Source: Gammaproteobacteria bacterium (lineage in GTDB: Bacteria > Pseudomonadota > Gammaproteobacteria > Burkholderiales > Nitrosomonadaceae). Taken from it: a DNA stretch of 64,000 bases. The translations under genes were made by a program, and so were the position numbers. Position 1 is the stretch's first letter. The number at the start of each line of letters is the position of its first letter. Under the pieces are notes generated by a model. It was not told the DNA's origin. It saw nothing but the letters and a program-made list of their open reading frames with translations, and ran no database searches. This document shows, piece by piece, positions 8,407 through 18,040 of this stretch. The stretch is from assembly GCA_030431985.1 (NCBI GenBank), contig JAUIIB010000006.1:32916-96915 (forward strand), read 5' to 3'.

Positions 8407-9036
8407 TTATTTAGCCTGAACCATGATTTCTTCTAACCTGCCTGAAATTTCCTGACTGAGTTGTGTAATCAGTTTGCTTTGTTTTTTTACAAAAACAGTA
8501 GAAGTATTACTTTCAGCTTTTTCTGTGATAACGCTCTTCTGCGAATACAAATCCCGATCATCGGTTTTTCTTCGTATCGTCCACTGTACCGACAGCACAA
8601 CGTTGCCGTTAACATTGGCGTCGAAGCGAGCCACGTCAATCACTACTTGATAGTCTATTGCTTTGCTATTGCGCCATGGTAGTGATGTCACATAGGGATT
8701 ATTTAATAGTATCTGAAGATTATGAATAACTACTTGTGTAAAATTATCTTTCAGAGGTTCTGCCCAGCGCTGCGTTTCATTAATCATCACTTCGGAATCC
8801 GGGCCCCTAAGCACCATCGCCGATCTATCCAAATACTTCGGAAACTTAACAGGACCCACTCCAATCCGCTGTACTTTATGCATTGAAGACGCCTGGAGCG
8901 TTTTAGCCTCAGTTTCCTCAAGACTGCTCAGAATGTAAAACTGGTGTGGCTGCGTTGTTCCGCACCCTGTCAAAAGAAAGCTGGATATACCCGCAACCAG
9001 AATGTAGAACATTAATTGAATTCGATTTATTTTCAT
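8407..9036 (-). CDS. ABC-type lipid transport auxiliary lipoprotein (PqiC/MlaX-like)
   Basis: A 209-residue lipoprotein of the ABC-transport auxiliary component family, related to PqiC. The signal peptide ends in LLTGCGTTQ with the lipidated cysteine at about residue 25, followed by the typical QFYIL start of the domain and the motif RIGVGPVKFPKYLDRS. The start overlaps the end of the MlaD-like gene by four bases (ATGA), showing translational coupling. It is the last gene of the Mla-like operon and probably forms an outer-membrane or periplasmic partner of the MCE ring. Confidence 0.85.
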   Translation of the reverse strand: MKINRIQLMFYILVAGISSFLLTGCGTTQPHQFYILSSLEETEAKTLQASSMHKVQRIGVGPVKFPKYLDRSAMVLRGPDSEVMINETQRWAEPLKDNFTQVVIHNLQILLNNPYVTSLPWRNSKAIDYQVVIDVARFDANVNGNVVLSVQWTIRRKTDDRDLYSQKSVITEKAESNTSTVFVKKQSKLITQLSQEISGRLEEIMVQAK

Positions 9037-9959
9037 TGGCTATCCCCTGGTTGTATGCCACGAATCAATGCTTCGGGATGGCGCTCTAAAGTATCTGAAA
9101 GCTCACGTACCGACTTGGCTGCACCCACCAATTCATCCAAAGTAGCATGTAACTTATATATGGTTGGCGATTCCGCATTGCTTAATTCGTCAATATTAAC
9201 GATGACGCCATCAACCTTTGCCAAAGTAAGCTGCAACTCATCAAGAAGCCGATAAACTTTATTTGATACGGGATCAATTTTGGAATCAATATTGTTTATC
9301 ACTTTCGTAGCTGCCAGCATTGTTTGGTCGATTGTCTTCAGAGCTTTTTCTAAATTATCAATAGATTGATTTAGTTTCGGGTTGGTTACGACATCATAAA
9401 TTGCCGTTGAAACAGATTCAATGTCTTGAGATATACCGGAGAAATCTATTTCCCTGAGCTTCTTCTCCAGCAATTCCAAGGTAGATGGAATAATAGGCAC
9501 TTCGATTACTTCGCCGTCACCGTAGTATGTATAGGATGAATTTGGATGGTAATCCAATTGCACGAATAGTTGCCCAGTCAGCACACTTTGCGTCTGTAAT
9601 TGTGCACGCATACCAAATGTTTCAACCAGTTTCTTGACATTCTCTTTCTCGGACTCAAACTCTTCACCAATGCTCGTTACATTATCCGGATAATATTCTG
9701 CAACAACCGGAATGCGGATTTCACCTTTTGTGTAATCATTAATCAGGGATATCGTTTTTACTTTGCCAACCTGGACCCCTCTTAATTTAACCGGCGCCCC
9801 AACATTCAATCCGTCGACCGAGCCTTCGAAGTACATCACAAAGTCCCGTTTCTCTTTATACAGTTCGCCACCACCTAAAAGTAATACGGCCATAGTGGCC
9901 AGAATGCCGCCCCCTAGGACAAACGCTCCGATGATCGCTGGATTTGCTCGTTTGCTCAT
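9033..9959 (-). CDS. MlaD-like MCE-domain protein
   Basis: A 308-residue periplasmic, inner-membrane-anchored protein that should form the lipid-channel ring of an Mla/LetB-type transporter. One transmembrane helix (about residues 8-28) is followed by the MCE domain (VMYFEGSVDGLNVGAPVKLR..., about 40-118), then a long helical region rich in heptads (about 170-300) that could build a tube or coiled coil. It has a single MCE domain, like MlaD, but is longer than E. coli MlaD (183 aa). Coupled on both sides: it overlaps the ATPase gene by one base and the lipoprotein gene by four. Confidence 0.88.
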   Translation of the reverse strand: MSKRANPAIIGAFVLGGGILATMAVLLLGGGELYKEKRDFVMYFEGSVDGLNVGAPVKLRGVQVGKVKTISLINDYTKGEIRIPVVAEYYPDNVTSIGEEFESEKENVKKLVETFGMRAQLQTQSVLTGQLFVQLDYHPNSSYTYYGDGEVIEVPIIPSTLELLEKKLREIDFSGISQDIESVSTAIYDVVTNPKLNQSIDNLEKALKTIDQTMLAATKVINNIDSKIDPVSNKVYRLLDELQLTLAKVDGVIVNIDELSNAESPTIYKLHATLDELVGAAKSVRELSDTLERHPEALIRGIQPGDSQ

Positions 9960-10744
9960 TAATCACCTCGGTTTAAAAAAGTCTGCACCTTCGGATTAGA
10001 CTCATCGTTACGCAAAATATTGGGATCACCAGTTGTCAACATTGTTTTTGTGTCTGCGTCCAGAAAGACAGAATTATTACCAATCGTAAAAATGCTGGCC
10101 AGTTCATGAGTTACAATCACCACGGTCATTCCCAGACTGTTGCTAAGCTCTAAAATCAAATTGTCCAGCCGTCTTGAACTAATCGGGTCGAGTCCGGCCG
10201 ACGGTTCATCGAAAAAAACAATATCCGGGTCCAGGGCAATTGCGCGCGCCAGGCTGGCACGTTTCCGCATACCTCCGCTAATTTGCGATGGATAGAATTC
10301 CTCAAACCCCGACAAACCAACCAATGCCAGTTTCAATGAAACTACCTCAGCGATCTGTTCATCTGACAATTCAGTATACTCACCTAATGGCAATGCAATA
10401 TTTTCAGCCAGCGTTAATGAACTCCAAAGCGCACCGGCCTGGAACATAACGCCAAAACGCCGCTTTAGCGTTTCCTGCTCGTGCGGCTGTGCTTTCCAGT
10501 AATCCATTCCATCAATAATGACATCACCCGAAGCGGGTGGTTTAAGCCCGATCAAATGTTTCATCAAAGTACTTTTTCCGCAACCACTACCACCCATGAT
10601 AATAAACACATCGCCCCGGTTAATTGTAAAATTCAAATCGCGTTGAATAATAAAATCACCATAAGCCATCGTAAGATCACGTATCTCAATATGCGTTTCT
10701 GCATTCTGTTGGCTGTTTGGGCCGACTTGATCTGTCTGGTCCAT
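9959..10744 (-). CDS. MlaF-like ABC transporter ATPase
   Basis: A 261-residue cytoplasmic ATPase energising the lipid transporter. It has Walker A GGSGCGKST near residue 50, the signature ISGGMRKRASLARA near 150, Walker B IVFFDEPSAGLDP and the switch histidine in VIVTHEL. The GGMRKR form of the signature is characteristic of the MlaF/Mkl subgroup. It lies one base from the MlaE-like permease gene upstream and overlaps the MCE gene downstream. Confidence 0.92.
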   Translation of the reverse strand: MDQTDQVGPNSQQNAETHIEIRDLTMAYGDFIIQRDLNFTINRGDVFIIMGGSGCGKSTLMKHLIGLKPPASGDVIIDGMDYWKAQPHEQETLKRRFGVMFQAGALWSSLTLAENIALPLGEYTELSDEQIAEVVSLKLALVGLSGFEEFYPSQISGGMRKRASLARAIALDPDIVFFDEPSAGLDPISSRRLDNLILELSNSLGMTVVIVTHELASIFTIGNNSVFLDADTKTMLTTGDPNILRNDESNPKVQTFLNRGD

Positions 10745-10745
10745 A

Positions 10746-11894
10746 TCAGATTTTCAGATTATGAAAAATAATCGTAAGTAATGAGGCAAACACTACAATC
10801 AACAATATGCCGGTAACCACTGCGGATGTAGTCGTTTTTCCAACCGCCTGGGCGCTTCGGCCGCACTGCATACCACGGAGACATCCTGCATAAGCCACCA
10901 AAATACCATACACCGTTCCTTTAATCAGTCCAACGTAAAAATGATTGAGAGCCAGAGCACGTACAGTTTGATGATAATATTCAAAAAAACCGATATCAAA
11001 CACCGTTAAAGCAATTACAGCGCCGGCCAAAATACCGATAATACCGGAATACATTGTCAGTAACGGCATCATCAAAATCAGTGCTAGTATTCGCGGCAAC
11101 ACGAGAAAATCTATCGGGGATATCCCAAGCGTTTTTAATGCGTCAATTTCCTCATTGACTTGCATCGTACCCAGTTGGGCCGCAAATGCAGCACCCGTAC
11201 GGCCGGCCACAATAATTCCCGTCATCAGCGCGCTGATCTCACGCACCATACCGATACCAACTAAGTCGGCAACAAAAATCTGCGCACCGAACTGACTGAG
11301 TTGTAGTGCACCCATATAGGCCAGGATCAGCCCCACTAAAAAACTAATGAGTGATACAATTCCCAGCGCTTGGGGTCCCACCTCCTGGATAATCAAGAAA
11401 AAATCAGATTTACGAAACTGGGCTTTTCCAAACACAAAGCGCTTAAGCGATAAAATAGTTTCTCCAAGAAAAAAAACCATTTCTACCGCGCCACGTTGCC
11501 AGTCAACAACAGCCTGACCAAATCGAGTAATAAAATTTGCTGATTTTTGTTGTCTGCCATCAGCATGACCGGCAGCTTCGGTGGTTGCTAAATTCAACAA
11601 ATTTTTTACACCCTTCGGTAATCCGGAATTATCGATATCAATCGACTGCTGCTTTGCATATTTAAACAGCTGCGAGAGAAAAATAAGTAAACTCGTATCC
11701 CAGCTACCCAATGCTTCGCTATTAAAAGTCATTTTGTATACTGAGTCCGTTCGTAACGAAGATTTTATGTCGGCAAATACCGGGTGGCCCAATCGTAAGC
11801 TCCAATCGCCACTCAGTGCCAGATTCAATTCATCCGGATTATTTTGGTCAATATCGACTTTAGCAGCTACTTCTGCCATTGCAGTGTCTTGCAT
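10746..11894 (-). CDS. MlaE-like permease with N-terminal STAS domain
   Basis: A 382-residue permease of the lipid ABC transporter. The first 115 residues resemble a STAS domain (LNLALSGDWSL..., SLLIFLSQLFKYAKQ), which in E. coli is the separate protein MlaB; here it is fused. The MlaE domain follows (about 140-380) with five or so helices and the conserved MTGIIVAGRTGAAFAAQLGT and MQVNEEIDALKTLGI motifs that contact the ATPase. Such fusions are common outside enterics. Part of the overlapping minus-strand operon. Confidence 0.9.
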   Translation of the reverse strand: MQDTAMAEVAAKVDIDQNNPDELNLALSGDWSLRLGHPVFADIKSSLRTDSVYKMTFNSEALGSWDTSLLIFLSQLFKYAKQQSIDIDNSGLPKGVKNLLNLATTEAAGHADGRQQKSANFITRFGQAVVDWQRGAVEMVFFLGETILSLKRFVFGKAQFRKSDFFLIIQEVGPQALGIVSLISFLVGLILAYMGALQLSQFGAQIFVADLVGIGMVREISALMTGIIVAGRTGAAFAAQLGTMQVNEEIDALKTLGISPIDFLVLPRILALILMMPLLTMYSGIIGILAGAVIALTVFDIGFFEYYHQTVRALALNHFYVGLIKGTVYGILVAYAGCLRGMQCGRSAQAVGKTTTSAVVTGILLIVVFASLLTIIFHNLKI

Positions 11895-11900
11895 AAATAT

Positions 11901-12275
11901 TCAAAAACGGATCTCAAATTGGGGCTCTAACTCCAAGCGGTGCGTAGAAAATCTGTCATGCAACATGTCTGAAGGTTGCCTTCTCCGTTCCCCTTGAGTA
12001 CCAATATTTAATTCAATATTTTTCCAACGTGATTTATTCTCCGGCTTGTCGCCTGAATGGTGCCATTTCCGCGTTGTTTCATCAGTGTTCTCACGTTTCC
12101 TGTTGCTACGCTCGAATTTTTTATCAGTCAATCCCTGCGTATAAAATTCATCAGGAAAATCGAGTTTCAGCCTTGATTCCGCCATAACGGTTGACGCCAA
12201 AAACAGGAACAATACGACGAAAAGCCATTGCTCAGATGGCGAAAAATTGTCTAGGTCAGAAAAAACCATCGTCAT
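11901..12275 (-). CDS. Hypothetical secreted protein in the Mla-like operon
   Basis: A 124-residue protein not recognised by family. It begins with a signal peptide (hydrophobic LFVVLFLFLASTVMA, cleavage after about residue 33) and then is very polar and basic, with many Arg/Lys/Glu and no cysteine. The ATG at 12275 overlaps the stop of the upstream solute-binding gene as TGATG; an in-frame GTG at 12278 is an alternative. The MlaE-like gene starts six bases after its stop. The location suggests a periplasmic accessory to the lipid transporter, which is inference. Confidence 0.6.
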   Translation of the reverse strand: MTMVFSDLDNFSPSEQWLFVVLFLFLASTVMAESRLKLDFPDEFYTQGLTDKKFERSNRKRENTDETTRKWHHSGDKPENKSRWKNIELNIGTQGERRRQPSDMLHDRFSTHRLELEPQFEIRF

Positions 12276-13120
12276 CACTTATGCTTCCAATCAAGCGACT
12301 CAAACCAGAATTTGCGCCTGGATGATATCCAGCTGTCAGCGTCCCGGGCCGTAATCCAGGCATTTAAATAGTTCAGCAACTCCTGTTCGTTTTTATTGAT
12401 CGCCATACCTGCTTTATAACCCACCAAGGGCTCATTGAGCGGGTTATCAATTTTTTCGGGATACTCCAGCGCCAAGTAGCGCGGTATCGGTGCAGAATCA
12501 ATCCATACGTGAAGTTCACCATCCAGCATAGACTTTCTGACTTCATCGTGGGTATTGAATGATTTGATAGTCGCCCGACCGAACAGTTTCTTAGCAAGTT
12601 TTTCAGGAACGGTCTTTGACACGACACCAATTAATACTTTCGGATCATTTAATTCCTCAAGCGATTCAATATGTTTTGTTTTCAATAATGACGCAGCCAA
12701 ATCAATACCTGAACTGGCGTATGGATTGGAAAAATTAACCCTCAAGGCCCGCTCGGGCGTAATCGCCATACCGCTGATAATGACATCAATTTTTTTCGAT
12801 TCTAGGGAGTTAATCAACTCCGGCCATTCGATGACAATGAATTTAGGTTCCACACCAAGATCGCTGGCAAGTTGCCTGGCCATCTGTATTTCAAAGCCAT
12901 TCAGATCGCCGTTATCGTCTTTAAAAGCCCAAGGTTCATACAGTGAAACGCCGACACGCAACACACCGGATTTGACGATATCGTTAAACGCATCCGCATA
13001 CAACGATTTAGACGCAAAAGAAGAAAATATTAACAGGCATAATATCGAGAAAAAACGATATATCGAGCATTGCCAAATTTGTAAACCCGTTATTGCAGTA
13101 TTTTTTTCAATTGAGAGCAT
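12275..13120 (-). CDS. Periplasmic solute-binding protein (SBP_bac_3 family)
   Basis: A 281-residue extracellular solute-binding protein of family 3, which typically binds polar amino acids. After a hydrophobic segment (about 22-41) come the family hallmarks SGVLRVGVSLYEPWAFKDD, LNGFEIQMARQLASDLGV, WPELINSLESKKIDVIISGM and TPERALRVNFSNPY. No amino-acid permease or ATPase of the matching kind is adjacent; instead it is coupled to the Mla-like genes. It might be a sensor or an orphan binding protein. The long N-terminal extension before the signal helix suggests the start could lie further in. Confidence 0.85.
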   Translation of the reverse strand: MLSIEKNTAITGLQIWQCSIYRFFSILCLLIFSSFASKSLYADAFNDIVKSGVLRVGVSLYEPWAFKDDNGDLNGFEIQMARQLASDLGVEPKFIVIEWPELINSLESKKIDVIISGMAITPERALRVNFSNPYASSGIDLAASLLKTKHIESLEELNDPKVLIGVVSKTVPEKLAKKLFGRATIKSFNTHDEVRKSMLDGELHVWIDSAPIPRYLALEYPEKIDNPLNEPLVGYKAGMAINKNEQELLNYLNAWITARDADSWISSRRKFWFESLDWKHK

Positions 13121-13140
13121 AACCTAATTTTTATAAAAAT

Positions 13141-13815
13141 TTATGAGGAACAATTCTGTGGTGAAGATTTCTGAGTAATGTAAGCAGCGACCAGACCCGC
13201 GACCAGGATAGCAATATAAAACTGACCGAAAACTGCTTCAATTGTCGACAGCGCGCGCGCTGTCGCACCTAGTGGCACGATGTCGCCATAACCCAATGTC
13301 GTCAGTGTAACAAAACTAAAGTGTATAAAGTCCTGTAATTTTTCAAAAACGCTATTGTCTGAAGTGATGCTGAACGAATCGGGTATCAGTATATTTATCG
13401 TTATATAGAGAAGCGCCCACATCACACCGAGTAACAAATAAATGCAAGCAGCCCCGATAATATTGTTAAAGTCAATTTTGCGCGAATGAATAACCTGTTC
13501 AGTGGCTAGAGTAATCGACAACAACAAAAAAATGATATAGCTCGTTAATGACACATAGACAAACAAAATATCTCCGGTAGAAATGGCCAGAAAACTGCCA
13601 GCAATACCGAACACCGCCAGAGCGGCTCCCAACAAAAACATACGCGGCTCTTTATATAAACTCCAGACGCCAATCAGTAAAAAAATCGAAAAGGTGAACT
13701 CGGAAACGTGGTAAAAACTATTTCCCGTCAAATCCTTCAGTAAAGGCGTTACCAGCAACAAAAATAACAGCCCCGCGAATAAAAAATAAAAATTGTGTTG
13801 TTTTAGCGTTGCCAT
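13141..13815 (-). CDS. Potassium channel protein (ion_trans_2 type)
   Basis: A 224-residue membrane protein with about six hydrophobic segments and a clear K+ selectivity filter, TLTTLGYGDIVP, with GYGD at 175-178, between the last two helices. No charged S4-like voltage-sensor helix and no RCK domain are visible. The gene sits between the RND permease (54 nt upstream) and the solute-binding gene (20 nt downstream) on the same strand, so it may share their transcript. Its specificity for K+ follows from the filter. Confidence 0.88.
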   Translation of the reverse strand: MATLKQHNFYFLFAGLLFLLLVTPLLKDLTGNSFYHVSEFTFSIFLLIGVWSLYKEPRMFLLGAALAVFGIAGSFLAISTGDILFVYVSLTSYIIFLLLSITLATEQVIHSRKIDFNNIIGAACIYLLLGVMWALLYITINILIPDSFSITSDNSVFEKLQDFIHFSFVTLTTLGYGDIVPLGATARALSTIEAVFGQFYIAILVAGLVAAYITQKSSPQNCSS

Positions 13816-13869
13816 CGATTAGCCTAAAATAATTTAGAAACGAAAATGCTCGACAAAGCTGCAGATCAA

Positions 13870-16800
13870 TCACTTAATCTCCGCTTTATAAAAACTGGCA
13901 TACAATACTGGCACAATAATCATTGTTAGAACCGTTGCAAATACAAGGCCTGCAATAATCGTTACCGCCATCGCCGCAAAAAAGGCATCAAATACCAATG
14001 GAATCATGCCCAATGCCGTAGTAAGCGCTGCCATACTCACTGGCCTTAGGCGACTCACACCCGAATCAATAATCGCTGCCGCCAATTCTTTGTCTTGTTT
14101 TTGTAAATTAATTTCATCAATGAGCACAACCGCATTCTTGATGAGCATACCGATTAAACTCAGAATACCCAGCAAAGACATAAACCCAAATGGTTGATTG
14201 GTAACGAGCAAACCAATCGTAACACCGATTAATGCCAGGGGTACGACGGCCCAAATAATTAGAGGTTGGCGTAACGAATTAAACAGCATAATGGTAATCA
14301 GAACCATCATCAGTAAAAACACAGGAAGCCCCTTTTTCAAGCCTGCTTGCGCATCTGCTGAGTCCTCATATTCTCCACCCCATTCGAGCTCGTACCCTAC
14401 TGGTAATTCAATCTCTTCAATCTGAGGTTTTACTCTTTCAAACAATTCCGAAGCCTGCCCTTTTATAGGATCAGAGAACACTGTAATCGTTTTTTTACGG
14501 TTCCGCCGCATCACGATATCGTCTTCGTACATCACTTTAAATTCAGACACTACCTGCCGCAATGGAATCATTGTATTCGCTGCCGGACTCCAGATTTGCA
14601 GATTATAAATACTACTGATATTACTTCGATCAGGCTCGGATGCCCTGAGAATAATGGGTAATAGTAAATCGCCATCCCGAAATATACCGACGTTAGACCC
14701 CTGAAAACCCTCAAATAAAGTTGACGCAATATCGATACGGGAAATGCCATTTAAATTGGCCTGCTCTTCGGCAATAATAGGTTTAATGACCTTAACGCGC
14801 TGACGCCAGTCCGTCCGTATACCTTTTGCGTCCGGGTCCGCATGATAAATGGCTTTCACTTTATCTGCCAATGCTCGCAACACATCGGGATCGGGACCGC
14901 TGAATCGCGCCTGAACCTTGCCGGTACTGCCTGGTCCTAGCTGAAATCTGGAAGTGTACCCGACTATGTCAGGATGATTTATTTCCAAATAATTTTCTAT
15001 TTCCAACATTAACTGGTCAATCTTCTCTCTTTCTACATCTTCTTTAAAATTGACCAGTAATTGCACATAAGCACTGTTTGGTTTTTCGGGTGTATATGTC
15101 AGTAAAAAGCGCAAACCGCCCTGACCGACTAAAGTAGTGATATGCGTTATATCATCTAACCCCTTAATATGAGCCTCGATAAGCTCAACACTTTCCTGCG
15201 CATCATCAATATGAGTACCTTGTGGGAACCATAAATCGACTTTAAATTGCGGGCGTGTTGAAGGTGGAAAAAAGCTTTGTTGAATAAATGTAAATCCCCA
15301 TAGCGCACTGATAAACAGTGCAACAACGATACTAATCGTTGCCGCTTTTTTACGGATGCAGGCCTTTAATATTTTTTTATAATATTGCGTAAATTTACCC
15401 GAAGAATCATCAGGCTCTGCTGAATCTTTTGAGGCTTTGCCATCTGTTTGCTTTTTATCGAGAAACATGACGCACAATAGAGGCGTCACCGTAATTGCAA
15501 TTACCCAGCTTAGCAGTAATGAGACTAGAACGACCTGAAATAATGAACGGCAAAACTCACCCGTGCTGTCATCAGACGTCCCGATTGCGGCAAACCCCAG
15601 AATTGCAATGATTGTTGCACCTAATAAGGGCAATGCGGTTTGATTAACGATTTCGATAGCCGCTTCCTTTGCACTTTTGCCTTCATCTACTTTAACCAGC
15701 ACCCCGTCAACTACAACGATGGCATTATCTACCAACATGCCCAGTGCGATAATAAGTGCACCCAACGATATACGCTCAAGCGCCACGCCCATTGGAGCCA
15801 GAAAAATAAAACTGGCGCCAATAGTAAGAAGCAAAACAAAACCAATCAATAATCCACTGCGCATCCCCATAAAAAGCAGCAGCACCACGACAACGATAGC
15901 TACAGCTTCAATAAGACTGTTGACAAAATTACTGACAGCGGTAGTGACGGCCTCCGACTGCACGGAAACCATGCCATATTCGATGCCAAGTGGAAGCTGA
16001 GCCTCTAATTCCTTAAGACGTTTCTCAAGTGCCGCACCCATGGTAACGACATTTCCACCCGACGTAGTCGATATACCTAGGCCGATAGAGGATTTGCCAT
16101 CGTAGTAGATCATGTTGGTTTGAGGCTCAACATAACCACGCCGTATCCTGGCAATATCACCGAGATAGACCTGATTTGCATTGAGATTGCTGACTAAGAT
16201 CCCGGCAAACTGTTCAACAGTCTTGATTTCACCGGTTGGTTCGAGCGCGATAAATTCACTGCCGATTTCAACTTGACCGGCATTGGCAGCCAGATTTTTA
16301 TAACGCAACTGACTGATTACCGTTTCGGGAGAGATGCCCAGCTTTGACATACGATCCCGATTAAGCTCTACATAAATAGCCTCAGTACGTTCTCCATAGG
16401 TATCAATCTTGGCGACATCCTGCACCAATAACAACTCTCGGCGTAAAAAATCAGTGACATCTTTGAGTTCGGCATAGCTGTATCCCTCCCCGGAAATTGC
16501 CACAAAAATCCCGTAAACATCACCATAATCATCAAATACCAGCGAAGGTCCGGCTCCAGGCGGCAACATACGCTGAACATCGTTGACTTTTCGGCGTAAC
16601 TCATCCCATACCTGCGGAAGCGTGGATTTATCATATTTATCCTTGATTACAACAGTCAAAGTTGACAATCCACGCTCCGATCTGGATTCAATCCGTTTGA
16701 TTTGCCCTAGTTTCTGAATTTCTTTTTCTACGCGATCGGATACCTCCTCTTCTACCTCACTTGCAGTAGCCCCTGGATAAGGGGTCATGACCAATGCTTC

Positions 16801-16929
16801 TTTAATTGTAAATTCAGGATCTTCCAGGCGGCTCATATTTTCATACGCCAGGAACCCCGCTCCCAACATAACAAACGTCAGAACTAGCGTTGTAACACGA
16901 CGCTCTATGCAAAATCGGGCAATATTCAT
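13870..16929 (-). CDS. RND efflux transporter permease
   Basis: A 1019-residue inner-membrane pump of the HAE-type RND family (AcrB relatives), exporting drugs or other amphiphiles by proton antiport. Twelve helices in two halves with large periplasmic loops are evident. The N-terminus ARFCIERRVTTLVLTFVM and the transmembrane-4 motif GMLVDNAIVVVDGVLVKVDE are typical; this motif has one proton-relay aspartate followed by Asn instead of the Asp-Asp pair of AcrB, as in many distant relatives. The adaptor gene ends four bases upstream, and an outer-membrane factor gene precedes it, giving a complete tripartite pump. Substrate unknown. Confidence 0.92.
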   Translation of the reverse strand: MNIARFCIERRVTTLVLTFVMLGAGFLAYENMSRLEDPEFTIKEALVMTPYPGATASEVEEEVSDRVEKEIQKLGQIKRIESRSERGLSTLTVVIKDKYDKSTLPQVWDELRRKVNDVQRMLPPGAGPSLVFDDYGDVYGIFVAISGEGYSYAELKDVTDFLRRELLLVQDVAKIDTYGERTEAIYVELNRDRMSKLGISPETVISQLRYKNLAANAGQVEIGSEFIALEPTGEIKTVEQFAGILVSNLNANQVYLGDIARIRRGYVEPQTNMIYYDGKSSIGLGISTTSGGNVVTMGAALEKRLKELEAQLPLGIEYGMVSVQSEAVTTAVSNFVNSLIEAVAIVVVVLLLFMGMRSGLLIGFVLLLTIGASFIFLAPMGVALERISLGALIIALGMLVDNAIVVVDGVLVKVDEGKSAKEAAIEIVNQTALPLLGATIIAILGFAAIGTSDDSTGEFCRSLFQVVLVSLLLSWVIAITVTPLLCVMFLDKKQTDGKASKDSAEPDDSSGKFTQYYKKILKACIRKKAATISIVVALFISALWGFTFIQQSFFPPSTRPQFKVDLWFPQGTHIDDAQESVELIEAHIKGLDDITHITTLVGQGGLRFLLTYTPEKPNSAYVQLLVNFKEDVEREKIDQLMLEIENYLEINHPDIVGYTSRFQLGPGSTGKVQARFSGPDPDVLRALADKVKAIYHADPDAKGIRTDWRQRVKVIKPIIAEEQANLNGISRIDIASTLFEGFQGSNVGIFRDGDLLLPIILRASEPDRSNISSIYNLQIWSPAANTMIPLRQVVSEFKVMYEDDIVMRRNRKKTITVFSDPIKGQASELFERVKPQIEEIELPVGYELEWGGEYEDSADAQAGLKKGLPVFLLMMVLITIMLFNSLRQPLIIWAVVPLALIGVTIGLLVTNQPFGFMSLLGILSLIGMLIKNAVVLIDEINLQKQDKELAAAIIDSGVSRLRPVSMAALTTALGMIPLVFDAFFAAMAVTIIAGLVFATVLTMIIVPVLYASFYKAEIK

Positions 16930-16932
16930 CGG

Positions 16933-18039
16933 TTATTTATACATCTTCTTATCTAAATTGCGTACTTCCATCCCTTCGCGCAAGTGGTGCACGCCGGAAA
17001 TAGCGACAAGATCGCCGTGCCTCAAACCGTTCAAAACCTGGATATATTTACCAGATAACGTGCCTAATTCAACTTGCAACTGTGAGGCTCTCATCGTTTG
17101 AGGATCAATACGCCAAACACTAGATTGCTTTTGATCATTTGAAATCACCGCACTTGCCGGTATTTCAATGATATTGTGCTGATCCTCACTGTTTGCCAAG
17201 ATACTTAATTTCGCAGTCATTCCGGGCAAAACATAATGGCCGGAAGTATTAGAAAACCGGAACGAGCCAATATAGGTGCGGGTTGTAGGATCAGCAGAGG
17301 TAGTATAAGAATAGAGTACGGCGGGGAAATGTTTACCCGGCAAACCACTTATCGTAACCTCAGGCTTCATTTGTTTTGTATGATCCTCATAACTTAAACT
17401 AGATTTACTGAGCGCAAAATCTTTCTCCGGCACAGTTACTTCGATTTTCAACGTATCCAGGTCATGCATCAGCAATACCGGCTCTTTGGCCTGAACATTC
17501 TGGAAATTGTCAACATAGGTTTCTGCAATTTTCCCCGAAAAGGGTGCTCTCAGATAAGTATCATTTAATGCTTTCTGCGCTTTTTTCAACCTTTCATTAG
17601 CGACCTGAATATTCCGTAATGCATTATCCAGATCCGCCTGAGAACCGGCGCCCTGATCAAAAATATTTTTTGCGCGTTTGTATGCTGCATCCATTGCACG
17701 ACGCTGCGAAGCAGCCGAATTTCGTTCGGCCAGATAATCCTCAGGGTCCAAGCGCCCGAGCAAATCATTTTTTTCTACGTCCTGACTCTCTCTAATCGGA
17801 AATTCGATCAGTTTCCCAGAAACCTCAAAGCCGATCTTAACTGTTCTTACCGTAGCCACTACGCCGGAGTATTCCTTCCTCCCACTGCCACCTGCATTCT
17901 CTACAGTCATTATTTTGACCGGACGAACAATATCTCTGGACTCAGAAGGTTCATCACCGCAAGCCGTCAAAAATAATATTGCACAAGAAAAAACCAATCC
18001 GATTCCGAAACGCATGTGGACTATATTAGGTTCACTCAT
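16933..18039 (-). CDS. RND periplasmic adaptor lipoprotein (HlyD/MFP)
   Basis: A 368-residue membrane-fusion protein linking the RND permease to the outer-membrane factor. The ATG at 18039 lies one base after the stop of the outer-membrane gene and is preferred over an in-frame TTG at 18060; an ATG at 18015 is also possible. A lipoprotein signal ends in FLTACGDEP. The family parts follow: a barrel/lipoyl half (GVVATVRTVKIGFEVSGKL, PIRESQDVEKNDLLGRLDP), a helical hairpin (about 90-150) and the second lipoyl half (TYLRAPFSGKIAETYVDNFQ). Confidence 0.9.
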   Translation of the reverse strand: MSEPNIVHMRFGIGLVFSCAILFLTACGDEPSESRDIVRPVKIMTVENAGGSGRKEYSGVVATVRTVKIGFEVSGKLIEFPIRESQDVEKNDLLGRLDPEDYLAERNSAASQRRAMDAAYKRAKNIFDQGAGSQADLDNALRNIQVANERLKKAQKALNDTYLRAPFSGKIAETYVDNFQNVQAKEPVLLMHDLDTLKIEVTVPEKDFALSKSSLSYEDHTKQMKPEVTISGLPGKHFPAVLYSYTTSADPTTRTYIGSFRFSNTSGHYVLPGMTAKLSILANSEDQHNIIEIPASAVISNDQKQSSVWRIDPQTMRASQLQVELGTLSGKYIQVLNGLRHGDLVAISGVHHLREGMEVRNLDKKMYK

Positions 18040-18040
18040 A

